A stretch of DNA of 64,000 bases from Pseudomonas sp. FP198 (GCF_030687895.1 NZ_CP117452.1:4022501-4086500); one strand, 5' to 3'; shown: positions 24,970 through 34,080, counted from the stretch's first letter. Program-made: numbers and translations. The notes: generated by a model from the letters alone, not told the origin.

Positions 24970-26313
24970 ATGCCAACCTGCTTCGTACACCCTCTGCCCT
25001 ACCGCGCCAACCCCGCCGCGTATTTCGCGGCGATCCGTCATGCCCCCGGCAGCGTGCTGCTCGACAGTGGCCGGCCGAGCGCCGAGCGCGGGCGTTATGA
25101 CTTGCTCAGCGCCTGGCCGCTGAAGCAACTGGCGGTATTGCCGCACGAAAGTGGCAGCGATTTCCTCCACCGTCTTCGGATACAGCTGACGCAACTGGGC
25201 CACGCCGAATTGCCAGACACCGTGCAATTGCCCTTCGCCGGTGGCCTGATCGGTTATTTGAGTTATGACTTCGGCCGACGCCTCGAAGCCCTGCCGTCCT
25301 GCGCCAAGGACGATCTGCAACTGCCGGACGCGCGTTTTGGCGTGTACGACTGGGCACTGGTCACCGATCACCAGACCCGCACCAGCCAATTGGTCTTCCA
25401 TCCCCATTGCGGCGAAAACCAACGCCAACGCTTGATCGAGCTGTTCAGCCAGCTAACCGCAGTGCCTATCTCCTCGTTCAGTCTGGACGGCCCGATGGCG
25501 CCCGATCTCGACGCTGCGGCCTATCGACAGGCATTCGAGCGTATCCAGGCGTATATCCAGGCCGGCGACTGTTATCAGGTCAACTTTGCCCAACGCTTTC
25601 GCGCGCCGTGCCAGGGCGATGCATGGGCCGCTTACCAGGCGCTGCGGGCGGCTTGCCCGACGCCGTTTTCCGGCTTCCAGAGCCTGCCGGAGGGCGGTGC
25701 GGTGCTGAGCCTGTCGCCCGAACGCTTCGTCCAGGTCAGTGAAGGTCACGTCGAAACCCGTCCGATCAAGGGCACCCGCCCTCGCGGCACGACGCCCGAA
25801 GACGACGCGGCCCACGCCGCCGAGCTGCTGGCTAGCCCCAAGGACCGTGCCGAGAACCTGATGATCGTCGACTTGCTGCGCAACGACCTGGGCCGCACCT
25901 GCCGCATCGGCTCGGTGCGGGTGCCGGAATTATTCAGCCTGGAAAGCTACCCGAACGTCCATCACCTGGTCAGCAGCGTGACTGGCGAACTGGCGGACGA
26001 CAAGGACGCACTGGACCTGATCGCCGACAGCTTTCCTGGCGGCTCGATCACCGGCGCGCCGAAGATCCGTGCCATGCAGATCATCGACGAGCTCGAACCG
26101 ACCCGACGCGGGCTGTATTGCGGCTCGTTGTTGTACCTCGATGTGCGCGGGGAGATGGACAGCTCCATCGCCATCCGCAGCTTGCTGGTCAAGGACGGGC
26201 AGGTATGTTGCTGGGGTGGCGGCGGGATCGTCGCGGACTCGGATTGGCAGGCGGAGTATCAGGAGTCGATGACCAAGGTGAAGGTCTTGCTGGAAACCTT
26301 GCAGAACCTCTGA
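24970..26313 (+). CDS. pabB: Aminodeoxychorismate synthase component I
   Basis: A 447-residue chorismate-utilising enzyme for folate synthesis. PIKGTRPRG carries the lysine that marks PabB; anthranilate synthase has alanine there (PIAGT). Further family blocks are LMIVDLLRNDLGR, YPNVHHLVSSV and GGSITGAPKIRAM. It works with a PabA-type amidotransferase, not present here, to make 4-amino-4-deoxychorismate. The gene is monocistronic, followed by a REPIN. Confidence 0.95.
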   Translation: MPTCFVHPLPYRANPAAYFAAIRHAPGSVLLDSGRPSAERGRYDLLSAWPLKQLAVLPHESGSDFLHRLRIQLTQLGHAELPDTVQLPFAGGLIGYLSYDFGRRLEALPSCAKDDLQLPDARFGVYDWALVTDHQTRTSQLVFHPHCGENQRQRLIELFSQLTAVPISSFSLDGPMAPDLDAAAYRQAFERIQAYIQAGDCYQVNFAQRFRAPCQGDAWAAYQALRAACPTPFSGFQSLPEGGAVLSLSPERFVQVSEGHVETRPIKGTRPRGTTPEDDAAHAAELLASPKDRAENLMIVDLLRNDLGRTCRIGSVRVPELFSLESYPNVHHLVSSVTGELADDKDALDLIADSFPGGSITGAPKIRAMQIIDELEPTRRGLYCGSLLYLDVRGEMDSSIAIRSLLVKDGQVCCWGGGGIVADSDWQAEYQESMTKVKVLLETLQNL

Positions 26314-26342
26314 GCAATCCCCCGGACCTGACACATAACCCT

Positions 26343-26431
26343 GTGGGAGCGAGCCTGCTCGCGAAAGCGCTGGTTCAGCCAACATTGATGGCGACTGACA
26401 TACCGCATTCGCGAGCAGGCTCGCTCCCACA
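26343..26431. repeat. REPIN of the GTGGGAGCGAG family
   Basis: GTGGGAGCGAGCCTGCTCGCGA at 26343 with its inverse ending at 26431. It sits between the convergent pabB and thrH genes and may act as a bidirectional terminator-like hairpin. Confidence 0.9.
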
Positions 26432-26443
26432 TTGAGGTTGGGT

Positions 26444-27061
26444 TTACAGGCTCAGGGGGCGGTTCGAGGCCTTGATGAACTCCTGCTTCAACTCGGCAAA
26501 CGTATGCACCGCCGGAAACTGCGGGAATTCACGAATCACGTTTTCCGGCGCATGGAACAGAATCCCGGCATCGGCTTCGCCCAGCATCGTCGTGTCGTTG
26601 TACGAATCCCCGGCGGCAATTACCCGGTAGTACAAACTCTTGAAGGCCAGGACCGACTGGCGCTTCGGATCTTTCTGACGCAATTGATAGCCGGTCACCC
26701 GTCCGCTGCCGTCGGTAACCAGACGATGGCAGAGCAGCGTCGGGAAGCCCAACTGACGCATCAGCGGCTGGGAAAATTCGTAGAACGTGTCGGAAAGAAT
26801 CACCACCTGGAAGCGCTCGCGCAGCCAGTCGACGAATTCGATGGCGCCGTCCAGCGGCTTGAGCGTCGCGATGACTTCCTCGATGTCGGAGAGCTTGAGG
26901 CCATGCTCATCAAGGATGCGCAACCGTTGCTTCATCAGCACGTCGTAGTCGGGAATGTCCCGAGTGGTTGCCCTGAGGGAGTCAATCCCGGTTTTTTCAG
27001 CGAAGGCGATCCAGATCTCCGGGACCAGCACACCTTCCAGGTCGAGACAGGCAATTTCCAC
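26444..27061 (-). CDS. thrH: Bifunctional phosphoserine phosphatase/homoserine kinase ThrH
   Basis: A 205-residue HAD-family enzyme, the exact length of P. aeruginosa ThrH. Motif I is DLEGVLVPE (variant of DxDGT), motif II LSDTFYEF, motif IV GDSYNDTTML. ThrH dephosphorylates phosphoserine and can pass the phosphate to homoserine. The start is GTG 27061 with GGGAGTG five bases upstream, although the frame stays open to 27268 across the promoter region. It is divergent from cysH. Confidence 0.94.
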   Translation of the reverse strand: MEIACLDLEGVLVPEIWIAFAEKTGIDSLRATTRDIPDYDVLMKQRLRILDEHGLKLSDIEEVIATLKPLDGAIEFVDWLRERFQVVILSDTFYEFSQPLMRQLGFPTLLCHRLVTDGSGRVTGYQLRQKDPKRQSVLAFKSLYYRVIAAGDSYNDTTMLGEADAGILFHAPENVIREFPQFPAVHTFAELKQEFIKASNRPLSL

Positions 27062-27233
27062 AAGACACTCCCATTTTTTGATGTTTATCGGTTGAGCGAA
27101 CAAAAGGACTGCCGACTCTAGCCATTCGCCGAAGCCCGCGCAACGCACAGGAGCGCGCCAGCCCCGGCAGCTTTTGTTACCATCAGCCCCATATAGAGCG
27201 CCCAGCGCCACCGACCTGTAGGAAACCGCCCTG

Positions 27234-27977
27234 ATGAGCCCATCGTTTGATGTCGTGGAACTCGCCACGACCTATGCCAACAAGTCCCCGCAGGACATCC
27301 TCAAGCTGGCCTTCGCCGAATTCGGCGACGAGCTGTGGATATCCTTCAGTGGCGCTGAAGACGTCGTGCTGGTGGACATGGCTTGGAAACTGAACAAGAA
27401 CGTCAAGGTGTTCAGCCTCGACACCGGACGCCTGCACCCGGAAACCTATCGTTTCATTGAACAAGTGCGCGAGCATTACAAGATCGATATCGAACTGATC
27501 TCGCCCGACCATACGAAACTGGACCCTTTCGTGAAGGAAAAAGGCCTGTTCAGCTTCTACAAAGACGGTCACGGGGAGTGCTGTGGCATCCGCAAGATCG
27601 AGCCGCTGCGCCGCAAACTGACCGATGTCCGCGCTTGGGCTACCGGTCAGCGCCGCGACCAGAGCCCGGGTACCCGCAGCCAGGTGGCCGTGCTGGAAAT
27701 CGACACGGCGTTCTCCACGCCGGAGCGCACGCTGTACAAATTCAACCCGTTGTCGCAGATGACCAGCGAGGAAGTCTGGGGTTATATCCGCATGCTGGAA
27801 CTGCCCTATAACAGCCTGCATGAGCGCGGTTTCATCAGCATCGGCTGCGAACCCTGCACCCGCCCTGTCCTGCCGAACCAGCACGAGCGCGAAGGCCGCT
27901 GGTGGTGGGAAGAAGCCACGCAAAAAGAATGCGGGCTGCACGCTGGCAATATCATCGCCAAATCCAAGACCGTCTGA
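27234..27977 (+). CDS. cysH: Adenylyl-sulfate (APS) reductase, 4Fe-4S type
   Basis: A 247-residue sulfonucleotide reductase converting adenylyl sulfate to sulfite in cysteine synthesis. The 4Fe-4S ligands GECCGIRK and GCEPCTRP are present, which separates it from cluster-free PAPS reductases, and the catalytic cysteine is in the C-terminal [21 protein letters not shown] is the nucleotide-binding PP-loop. It is a single gene followed by a strong hairpin terminator. Confidence 0.96.
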   Translation: MSPSFDVVELATTYANKSPQDILKLAFAEFGDELWISFSGAEDVVLVDMAWKLNKNVKVFSLDTGRLHPETYRFIEQVREHYKIDIELISPDHTKLDPFVKEKGLFSFYKDGHGECCGIRKIEPLRRKLTDVRAWATGQRRDQSPGTRSQVAVLEIDTAFSTPERTLYKFNPLSQMTSEEVWGYIRMLELPYNSLHERGFISIGCEPCTRPVLPNQHEREGRWWWEEATQKECGLHAGNIIAKSKTV

Positions 27978-27992
27978 TCCCGCCGCAGTCAT

Positions 27993-28033
27993 GTACACAA
28001 AAATGTCACCTCAGGTGGCATTTTTGTGTGCAC
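27993..28033. terminator. Long hairpin terminator after cysH
   Basis: GTACACAAAAATGTCACC (27993-28010), a TCA loop and GGTGGCATTTTTGTGTGC (28014-28031) pair over about 18 bp with two G-U pairs. The stem carries A and T tracts on both sides, so it could stop transcripts from either direction. Confidence 0.75.
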
Positions 28034-28427
28034 CTCTCGTTTTAATGCCCCTAAAAGTTACAGGCACCCTTGCGCGCTGCCTGCTTTCCTTCCCGCTGAC
28101 GCTCGACCCATAAAATAAATACCTGTTCGAACGGTCAGTTTTAACTTTCGGCATTTCAGTGATTTATCCGTCATACATAACAAAACGAAATTAACGACGC
28201 TAAAGCTAGACTCGCAAGTGGCATACATCTGGCTTAACTCGACAAGTGTTTTGTATACAACAAGATCAAAACATACACACACTTTTCGATCCGCAAGCCT
28301 GAAGCGCCCTATCCCGTACAGGCTGCAGATGCCCCGTAACCAATGATGCTCACCGCCGCGACGAAGATCTGCCGAGCCTCGCGCTCAAGCACAGTCATCG
28401 TGGCCTGAGAGTCAGGAGCCTGCCGGA
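28034..28427. promoter_or_regulatory. AT-rich upstream region of the NCS1 permease with a TTGTATACAA palindrome
   Basis: This 394-bp gap has no supported gene. Its middle (about 28110-28280) is distinctly AT-rich against the surrounding genome. TTGTATACAA at 28251-28260 is a perfect palindrome of the kind bound by FadR-type GntR regulators. GTCAGGAG lies about eight bases before the permease ATG. No GntR gene adjoins, so the regulator would be encoded elsewhere. Confidence 0.45.
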
Positions 28428-29957
28428 ATGCGTACAAGTCTTTCCAATAATATCGCGCTGGATCTGCCCTCCCCAACCGCTGCCCTGGATGAACAACCCG
28501 CAGCGCCTCTCACCTTGAGTCCAAGGCTACACAACAAGGACCTCGCGCCAACCAAAGCCGAAGGGCGACGCTGGGGCCGCTATAGCATTTTCGCCCTGTG
28601 GACCAACGACGTGCATAACATTGCCAATTATTCATTCGCCATCGGCCTGTATGCCTTGGGCCTGGGCGGTTGGCAGATTCTGCTGTCGCTGGGGATCGGC
28701 GCGGCGCTGGTGTACGGCTTCATGAATCTGTCCGGCTATATGGGGCAGGAGACCGGCGTGCCGTTTCCTGTCATCAGCCGGATCAGCTTTGGCATACACG
28801 GTGCGCAGATTCCCGCACTGATCAGGGCCGTCATCGCAATTGCCTGGTTTGGTATCCAGACTTACCTGGCGTCCGTGGTGTTTCGGGTGCTGCTGGTGGC
28901 GATTCATCCGGGCTTCGCCGATTATGACCAGAACTCGATCCTCGGGCTGTCGAGCCTGGGCTGGGTATGCTTCGTCGCCATCTGGTTCGTGCAACTGATG
29001 ATCCTGGCCTATGGCATGGAAACCGTGCGGCGCTATGAAGGCTTTGCCGGCCCGGTCATCCTGGTGACCGTCGCGGCGTTGGCCGGTTGGATGTACTTCC
29101 AGGCCGGTGCGACGATTGCCTGGTCGATCCGCGAGCCGCTGGCCGGCGGTGAGATGTGGCGCAACATATTCGCCGGTGGTGCGTTGTGGCTGGCGATCTA
29201 TGGCACGTTGATCCTCAACTTTTGCGATTTCGCTCGCTCCTCGCCGTGCCGACGGACGATCGTCGTCGGAAATTTCTGGGGCCTGCCGGTGAATATTCTG
29301 GTATTTGCCGCCATCACCATCCTGTTGTGCGGTGCACAGTTCCAGATCAATGGCCAGGTCCTCGAGAGCCCGACCCAGGTCATCGCCTCGATCCCCAACA
29401 CCTTTTTCCTGGTGCTCGGTTGCCTGGCGTTCCTGATCGTCACCGTGGCGGTGAACATCATGGCCAACTTCGTCGCTCCGGCCTTCGTCCTCAGCAACCT
29501 GGCGCCCAGGTACCTGAACTTCCGTCGTGCCGGGCTGATCAGCGCCGCCATCGCCGTGCTGATCCTGCCATGGAACCTCTACAACAGCCCGCTGGTGATC
29601 GTGTATTTCCTCTCCGGACTCGGCGCCCTGCTCGGGCCGCTGTACGGCGTGATCATGGTCGACTACTGGTTGCTGCGAAAAGGCCGCATCAACGTGCCGC
29701 AACTCTACAGCGAGGACCCGAACGGTGCGTATTTCTACAGCAACGGGGTCAACCTGCGGGCGGTAGCGGCATTCATTCCAGCGGCGCTGATCGCGATTGT
29801 CCTGGCGCTGGTGCCCGGTTTCGACAGTATTTCTCCGTTCTCCTGGCTGATTGGCGCTTCGATTGCAGGGCTGCTGTACCTGATCGTTGCCAAGCGCGAG
29901 GGGCATTACGAGGACGTCAGCGGTGAGTCCATTGCCGTGGATAACGTCAGCCATTGA
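28428..29957 (+). CDS. NCS1 family nucleobase/hydantoin:cation symporter
   Basis: A 509-residue transporter with about twelve hydrophobic segments and the NCS1 N-terminal motif (RRWGRYSIFALWTNDVHN, IANYSFAIGLYALGLGGWQ). Other family marks are GVPFPVISRISFG and NIMANFVAPAF. The family carries cytosine, uracil, allantoin or hydantoins with Na+ or H+. The hydantoin-racemase-like gene 59 bp downstream points to a hydantoin, allantoin or similar five-membered ureide as substrate (inferred). Confidence 0.93.
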   Translation: MRTSLSNNIALDLPSPTAALDEQPAAPLTLSPRLHNKDLAPTKAEGRRWGRYSIFALWTNDVHNIANYSFAIGLYALGLGGWQILLSLGIGAALVYGFMNLSGYMGQETGVPFPVISRISFGIHGAQIPALIRAVIAIAWFGIQTYLASVVFRVLLVAIHPGFADYDQNSILGLSSLGWVCFVAIWFVQLMILAYGMETVRRYEGFAGPVILVTVAALAGWMYFQAGATIAWSIREPLAGGEMWRNIFAGGALWLAIYGTLILNFCDFARSSPCRRTIVVGNFWGLPVNILVFAAITILLCGAQFQINGQVLESPTQVIASIPNTFFLVLGCLAFLIVTVAVNIMANFVAPAFVLSNLAPRYLNFRRAGLISAAIAVLILPWNLYNSPLVIVYFLSGLGALLGPLYGVIMVDYWLLRKGRINVPQLYSEDPNGAYFYSNGVNLRAVAAFIPAALIAIVLALVPGFDSISPFSWLIGASIAGLLYLIVAKREGHYEDVSGESIAVDNVSH

Positions 29958-30016
29958 TTGTTCCAAAGGCCCGGGGATTCGGGCCGTTTACCGTTACGCT
30001 GCAAAAAGGACCACTC

Positions 30017-30745
30017 ATGCGAATTCTCATCGTCAACGTCAACACCACCGAGTCCATCACTCAGTCCATCGCGCGCCAGGCCCAGGCCGTTGCCGCGCCG
30101 GGCACCGAAATCATCGGGCTGACGCCGTATTTCGGGGCTGACTCGATCGAAGGCAATTTTGAAAGCTACCTGGCCGCCATCGCCGTGATGGACCGGGTGA
30201 TGTCCTATGACCAGCCGTTCGACGCGGTGATCCAGGCGGGCTACGGCGAACACGGTCGGGAAGGATTGCAGGAACTGCTCAACGTGCCAGTGGTGGACAT
30301 CACCGACGCCGGCGCCAGCACGGCCATGTTTCTTGGTCATGCCTACTCGGTCGTCACCACCTTGGACCGCACGGTGCCGCTGATCGAGGACCGGCTCAAG
30401 CTTTCCGGCCTGTTCGAGCGCTGCGCTTCAGTCCGGGCCAGTGGCCTGGCGGTGCTGGAACTTGAGCAGGATCCGCAGCGGGCGGTTGATGCCATCGTCC
30501 ATCAGGCGGAACTCGCCGTCAGCCAGGACAAGGCCGAAGTGATCTGCCTGGGTTGCGGCGGCATGGCCGGGCTGGATGAGCAGATTCGTCAACGCACCGG
30601 AGTGCCTGTGGTCGATGGCGTGACCGCGGCGGTGACGATTGCCGAGTCGCTGGTGCGGCTGGGGTTGTCCACGTCGAAAGTGCGCACTTATGCGACGCCG
30701 CGACCGAAGACCATCATTGGCTGGCCGGGGCGGTTTGGGCGGTGA
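30017..30745 (+). CDS. Asp/Glu/hydantoin racemase family protein, one catalytic Cys missing
   Basis: A 242-residue member of the family that includes hydantoin racemase and allantoin racemase. The N-terminus RILIVNVNTTESIT and the second-half motif VICLGCGGMAG (C180) fit well. The first catalytic cysteine, expected in an ACFGDPG-type motif, is glycine: QAGYGEHGREG (G75). A two-base racemisation with two thiols is therefore not possible in the usual form. It follows the NCS1 permease in the same direction. ATG 30017 begins the family N-terminus; the frame is open to 29954. Confidence 0.88.
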   Translation: MRILIVNVNTTESITQSIARQAQAVAAPGTEIIGLTPYFGADSIEGNFESYLAAIAVMDRVMSYDQPFDAVIQAGYGEHGREGLQELLNVPVVDITDAGASTAMFLGHAYSVVTTLDRTVPLIEDRLKLSGLFERCASVRASGLAVLELEQDPQRAVDAIVHQAELAVSQDKAEVICLGCGGMAGLDEQIRQRTGVPVVDGVTAAVTIAESLVRLGLSTSKVRTYATPRPKTIIGWPGRFGR

Positions 30746-30774
30746 GTTTGCAGCTTTAGAGTGCATTGCCCCTT

Positions 30775-30864
30775 TCGCGAGCAGGCTCGCTCCCACAGGG
30801 GTTTTATGTGAACCGTGAAATCTGCGGCTGTCGCGGATCCAGTGTGGGAGCGAGCCTGCTCGCG
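30775..30864. repeat. REPIN of the GTGGGAGCGAG family, reversed arrangement
   Basis: TCGCGAGCAGGCTCGCTCCC at 30775 comes first and GTGGGAGCGAGCCTGCTCGCGA ends at 30864, so the arms face the opposite way from the units at 13891 and 26343. It lies between the racemase gene and the convergent lysR gene. Confidence 0.85.
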
Positions 30865-30893
30865 AATGAGGGCGACTCGACTCCCTGCCAGGC

Positions 30894-31817
30894 TCAAACA
30901 GCACTGAACCGCTGCGCCAGCCCCTGCTCGGCAAACTGCTCGATGATGAAATCCACGAACGCCCGGGTCTTGCCCGGCAGCAGTTTGTGCTCTGCGTAGT
31001 AGATCGAGATGTTGCCGTCGTCGACGTACCAGTCCGGCAGCACTCGCTGCAGTGCGCCACTGTCCAGGAACGGCACGGCAAACGGCATGCTCACCAGGGC
31101 AATGCCCAGCCCCTGGGCTGCGGTGATACAGGCGGCTTCCGAGTCACTCATAGTCATCCCTGCCTTGAGTGTCAGCGGGCTGTGTTCGCGGTTGCGGCTG
31201 GTCAGTTGCCAGGAACGGATACGCCCTGTCTGCGGTGAGCGGATCAGGATTCCCTGATGTCGCCCCAGATCCTGCGGCTCAACGACGGCGGCATGGTTTT
31301 GCAGGTACTGTCCGGACGCAACCAGCACCCGATGGGCCACCGTCAATTTGCGCGCCACGACGCCTTGGGGTAATTCGAACCCACCGCCGATGGCTGCATC
31401 GAAACCCTGGCCGATCAGATCGACTTGGCGATTATCGAAATGCCAGTCCGGATTGATGGCCGGGTATCGGCGTAAAAACTCCCCCAGCAACGGCACGATA
31501 TACAACCGGCCGAACGCCGTGCCCATGCTCACCTTCAGCGTGCCGGCTGGCTGCCCGCCGGCGCTGGCCAGGTTGGCGACGGCGTTCTGGATGGTATTAA
31601 AACTGCTGCCCACTTCCCGCAGGAACAGTTGGCCGGCCTCGGTCAAGGCCAGGCGTCGAGTGCTGCGCTGGAATAGCCGAACGCCCAGGCGCGCTTCAAG
31701 CTTGGCGACGCTTTTGCCTACCGCCGCCGGGGTCAGGCTCAAGCGGCGTGCGGCCTCGGCGAAGCTGCCGACCTCGGCACTGCGGACAAAACATTCGATA
31801 CTGCTGAAAGTCTCCAT
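30894..31817 (-). CDS. LysR family transcriptional regulator
   Basis: A 307-residue LysR-type regulator: winged HTH at residues 1-60 (METFSSIECFVRSAEVGSFAEAARRL, LTPAAVGKSVAKLEARLGVRLF) and a periplasmic-binding-protein-like effector domain. ATG 31817 is preferred; GTG 31826 is in frame. It diverges from the SDR gene at 31944, with an inverted repeat and two direct repeats between them. It most likely regulates that SDR and itself. Confidence 0.93.
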   Translation of the reverse strand: METFSSIECFVRSAEVGSFAEAARRLSLTPAAVGKSVAKLEARLGVRLFQRSTRRLALTEAGQLFLREVGSSFNTIQNAVANLASAGGQPAGTLKVSMGTAFGRLYIVPLLGEFLRRYPAINPDWHFDNRQVDLIGQGFDAAIGGGFELPQGVVARKLTVAHRVLVASGQYLQNHAAVVEPQDLGRHQGILIRSPQTGRIRSWQLTSRNREHSPLTLKAGMTMSDSEAACITAAQGLGIALVSMPFAVPFLDSGALQRVLPDWYVDDGNISIYYAEHKLLPGKTRAFVDFIIEQFAEQGLAQRFSAV

Positions 31818-31828
31818 GACGCCCACTA

Positions 31829-31873
31829 TAAACTTTTGGTTTACACAGCCTATAACAATGTTGGCCTACACAG
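31829..31873. promoter_or_regulatory. Candidate LysR-type binding sites
   Basis: TAAAC-N5-GTTTA at 31829-31843 is an inverted repeat of the size used by LysR regulators (T-N13-A rather than the ideal T-N11-A). TACACAG occurs at 31842-31848 and again at 31867-31873, a 25-bp phasing. All lie in the 126-bp gap between lysR and the divergent SDR gene. Confidence 0.45.
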
Positions 31874-31943
31874 GGGATCGACTAGTCTGGATACTCCCCC
31901 CATCAACCGCGGCATCTCGCCCCGGCACACTTTGGAGAACATC

Positions 31944-32690
31944 ATGAGTACCCCAGCACTGAACGGTAAAGTCGCCTTGATCCAAGGCGGTTCCCGCGGC
32001 ATCGGCGCCGCCATCGTCAAACGCCTTGCCGCTGAAGGCGCGGCCGTGGCCTTCACCTATGTCAGCTCCGGCGCCAAGTCTGAAGAATTGCAGGAGAGTA
32101 TCATCGCAGCAGGTGGCAAGGCCCTGGCGATCAAGGCAGACAGTGCCGACGCCGACGCCGTGCGTAACGCCGTCGCCGCCACCGTCGAGGCGTTTGGCCG
32201 GTTGGACATCCTGGTCAACAACGCGGGCGTGCTGGCCATGGGGCCGCTGGATGAGTTCAAGCTGGAAGATTTTGACCAGACCCTCGCCATCAACGTGCGC
32301 AGCGTATTTGTCGCCACTCAGGCAGCCGCACGGCATATGAGCGAAGGGGGCCGGGTCATCAATATCGGCAGCACCAATGCCGACCGCATGCCCTTCGCTG
32401 GCGGCGCCACCTACGCCATGAGCAAATCCGCGCTGGTGGGCCTGACCAAAGGCCTGGCCCGCGACCTGGGCCCGCGCGGCATCACCGTCAACAATGTACA
32501 GCCCGGCCCGGTGGACACTGACATGAACCCGGCGGATAGCGATTTCGCCTCCAGCCTGATGGATCTCATGGCGGTAGGCCGTTATGGCACGGTGGAAGAA
32601 ATTGCCAGCTTCGTCGCCTACCTCGCGGGTCCGGAAGCCGCCTATATCACCGGGGCCAGCCTGACGATCGACGGTGGCTTCGGCGCCTGA
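31944..32690 (+). CDS. SDR family oxidoreductase
   Basis: A 248-residue classical short-chain dehydrogenase: cofactor loop GGSRGIGAAI, NNAGV, Ser in INIGSTNAD and the catalytic YAMSK. The end TGASLTIDGGFGA is the usual C-terminus. Arg at position +3 of the glycine loop and AFTYVSSG after strand 2 suggest NADP preference (inferred). GGAGA precedes ATG 31944; an upstream open stretch to 31836 overlaps the regulatory sites and is rejected. It is the probable target of the divergent LysR regulator. Confidence 0.93.
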   Translation: MSTPALNGKVALIQGGSRGIGAAIVKRLAAEGAAVAFTYVSSGAKSEELQESIIAAGGKALAIKADSADADAVRNAVAATVEAFGRLDILVNNAGVLAMGPLDEFKLEDFDQTLAINVRSVFVATQAAARHMSEGGRVINIGSTNADRMPFAGGATYAMSKSALVGLTKGLARDLGPRGITVNNVQPGPVDTDMNPADSDFASSLMDLMAVGRYGTVEEIASFVAYLAGPEAAYITGASLTIDGGFGA

Positions 32691-32719
32691 CCCATGTCGT
32701 GAGGGCGCCTGCTCCCGCT

Positions 32720-32757
32720 GGGCTGCTCCGACGCTTTCGGGCGCAGCAGCCCTTTTT
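32720..32757 (+). terminator. Rho-independent terminator after the SDR gene
   Basis: GGGCTGCT (32720-32727) pairs with AGCAGCCC (32745-32752) and is followed by five T. It lies just after a degenerate REP-like GCTCCCGCTG and ends on the stop codon of the convergent HAD gene. Confidence 0.7.
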
Positions 32758-33452
32758 CAGGCCCATTCCAGTTCCGGCAAACCGCACAGGCTTGGCTGGA
32801 ACAGCTTGAGCGAACGGATAATGGCGTCGGCATGGCTGTACTTTTCGTCAGCCATGGCCGAGTCGGGAATCGCAATAGCCGTCATGCCTGCCGCCTTCGC
32901 CGCCGTCACACCAAACGGGGAATCCTCGAAGACCAGGCAATCCGCCGGCGCGACACCCAGGCGCCGGGCGGCGGTGAGGAAGATATCCGGCGCCGGTTTC
33001 GCCGCTCCGACTTCGGGGTCATCGGCGGTAACAATGAAGTCGAACAGCGCGAACCAATCCCGGTGCAGGGTGGTTTTCAGCTCGAACGACTGACGCGACG
33101 AACTGGTCCCCACCGCAATCGGCACGTCATGGGCTTTGAGATGCCGCACCAATTCCTCCGCGCCGGGCATCGCCAGGGCGTGGGGGAAACGTTCACGCAT
33201 GAGCGGTTCACGGATCACCAGAAATTCCTCCGGGGTGATCGGCAGCTCCAGCGCTTGCACCACGTAGCGCGCCAGGTCCCCGGCGCCGCGCCCGATGATG
33301 TTCTGCTTGACGCTCCAGTCGAACGTGCGCCCGTAGCGCTCGGCGATGATGGAGGTGACCTCGGTGTAGATACCTTCGGTATCCAGCAGCAGGCCATCCA
33401 TATCAAAAATCACAGCCTTGATCGGTCCAAACTTTTTCAGCGGTGCATTCAT
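32757..33452 (-). CDS. HAD-IA family phosphatase/phosphoglucomutase-like
   Basis: A 231-residue HAD hydrolase: motif I IFDMDGLLLDTE, motif II VGTSSS, Lys in GAAKPAPDIF and motif IV FEDSPFGVTAAKAAG. The helical cap between about residues 25 and 90 is subclass C1. Such proteins hydrolyse sugar phosphates, phosphoglycolate or pseudouridine monophosphate, or act as beta-phosphoglucomutases. The context gives no substrate. Confidence 0.92.
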   Translation of the reverse strand: MNAPLKKFGPIKAVIFDMDGLLLDTEGIYTEVTSIIAERYGRTFDWSVKQNIIGRGAGDLARYVVQALELPITPEEFLVIREPLMRERFPHALAMPGAEELVRHLKAHDVPIAVGTSSSRQSFELKTTLHRDWFALFDFIVTADDPEVGAAKPAPDIFLTAARRLGVAPADCLVFEDSPFGVTAAKAAGMTAIAIPDSAMADEKYSHADAIIRSLKLFQPSLCGLPELEWA

Positions 33453-33649
33453 CGCATCTGATCCGTTATCAACACAACATTCCAGGGATGGCTCAGGTGC
33501 GGCCAGCGCAGCGTGTTCGCCTTAAAGGATTCAGCAGAATAACGAGCCGTGCTTGGCGCAGGCAATGGGAAATTTTCAAGGGGGTGGCGAGGGATCGGCC
33601 GCGCCTTGGCCGGGCGGCAGTTGACTACGTTTCAGGGGCGCTTGGTGCC

Positions 33650-33674
33650 CAGCGGGAGCAAGCTCCCTCGCCAC
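33650..33674. repeat. Solitary REP element (GTGGCGAGGGA family)
   Basis: An inverted copy (CAGCGGGAGCAAGCTCCCTC continuing to GCCAC) stands alone in the 256-bp gap between the HAD gene and the Ser/Gly-rich protein gene. Nothing else is recognised in that gap. Confidence 0.8.
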
Positions 33675-33708
33675 GAACAGATTGAAATGATCAGCAGAGG
33701 GTCATGCG

Positions 33709-34080
33709 TTAGCCGCCGGAGCCGCCTGAGCCGGAGCCCGATCCGCCGCCGCTGGAGCTGCCACCGCTACTGCTGCTGCTACCGGTTCCACTACTTGAGC
33801 CGGAAGAACCGCCGCCCATCGTGCTGCCACCGCTGGTGGAGCCACCCCCGGTTCCCGGGCTGGTGCTGCTGCCGCTGGCGTCGCCGCCATTGCCTCCCCC
33901 CACGGAACCGGGTGGCAGGGCGTTACCGGTTTTCTCGGTGGTGGAGCCGGCGTCCATCTGGGTAGAGGGCGGCATTCCGCCTTTGTCCACGGGCGCGCCG
34001 TCGGATTGGGCGAAAGCCGCCAACGGGCTGGCCGACAGAATCCCGGCCAACGCCAGCGCGGTCATGTTTGGCTTCATCAT
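33709..34080 (-). CDS. Secreted Ser/Gly-rich low-complexity protein
   Basis: A 123-residue protein with a signal peptide (MKPNMTALALAGILSASPLA, cleavage after AFA) and a mature C-terminal half that is almost only Ser, Gly and Thr. GGAGA six bases before ATG 34080 supports expression. The tail is probably disordered. It is the first of four small same-strand genes for unusual low-complexity proteins (33.7-35.1 kb). No function is known to me. Confidence 0.75.
   Translation of the reverse strand: MMKPNMTALALAGILSASPLAAFAQSDGAPVDKGGMPPSTQMDAGSTTEKTGNALPPGSVGGGNGGDASGSSTSPGTGGGSTSGGSTMGGGSSGSSSGTGSSSSSGGSSSGGGSGSGSGGSGG

Noticed and set aside
28632..29966. Long antisense frame opposite the NCS1 permease gene
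   Set aside because: No domain and unlikely composition; the permease has family motifs over its full length.
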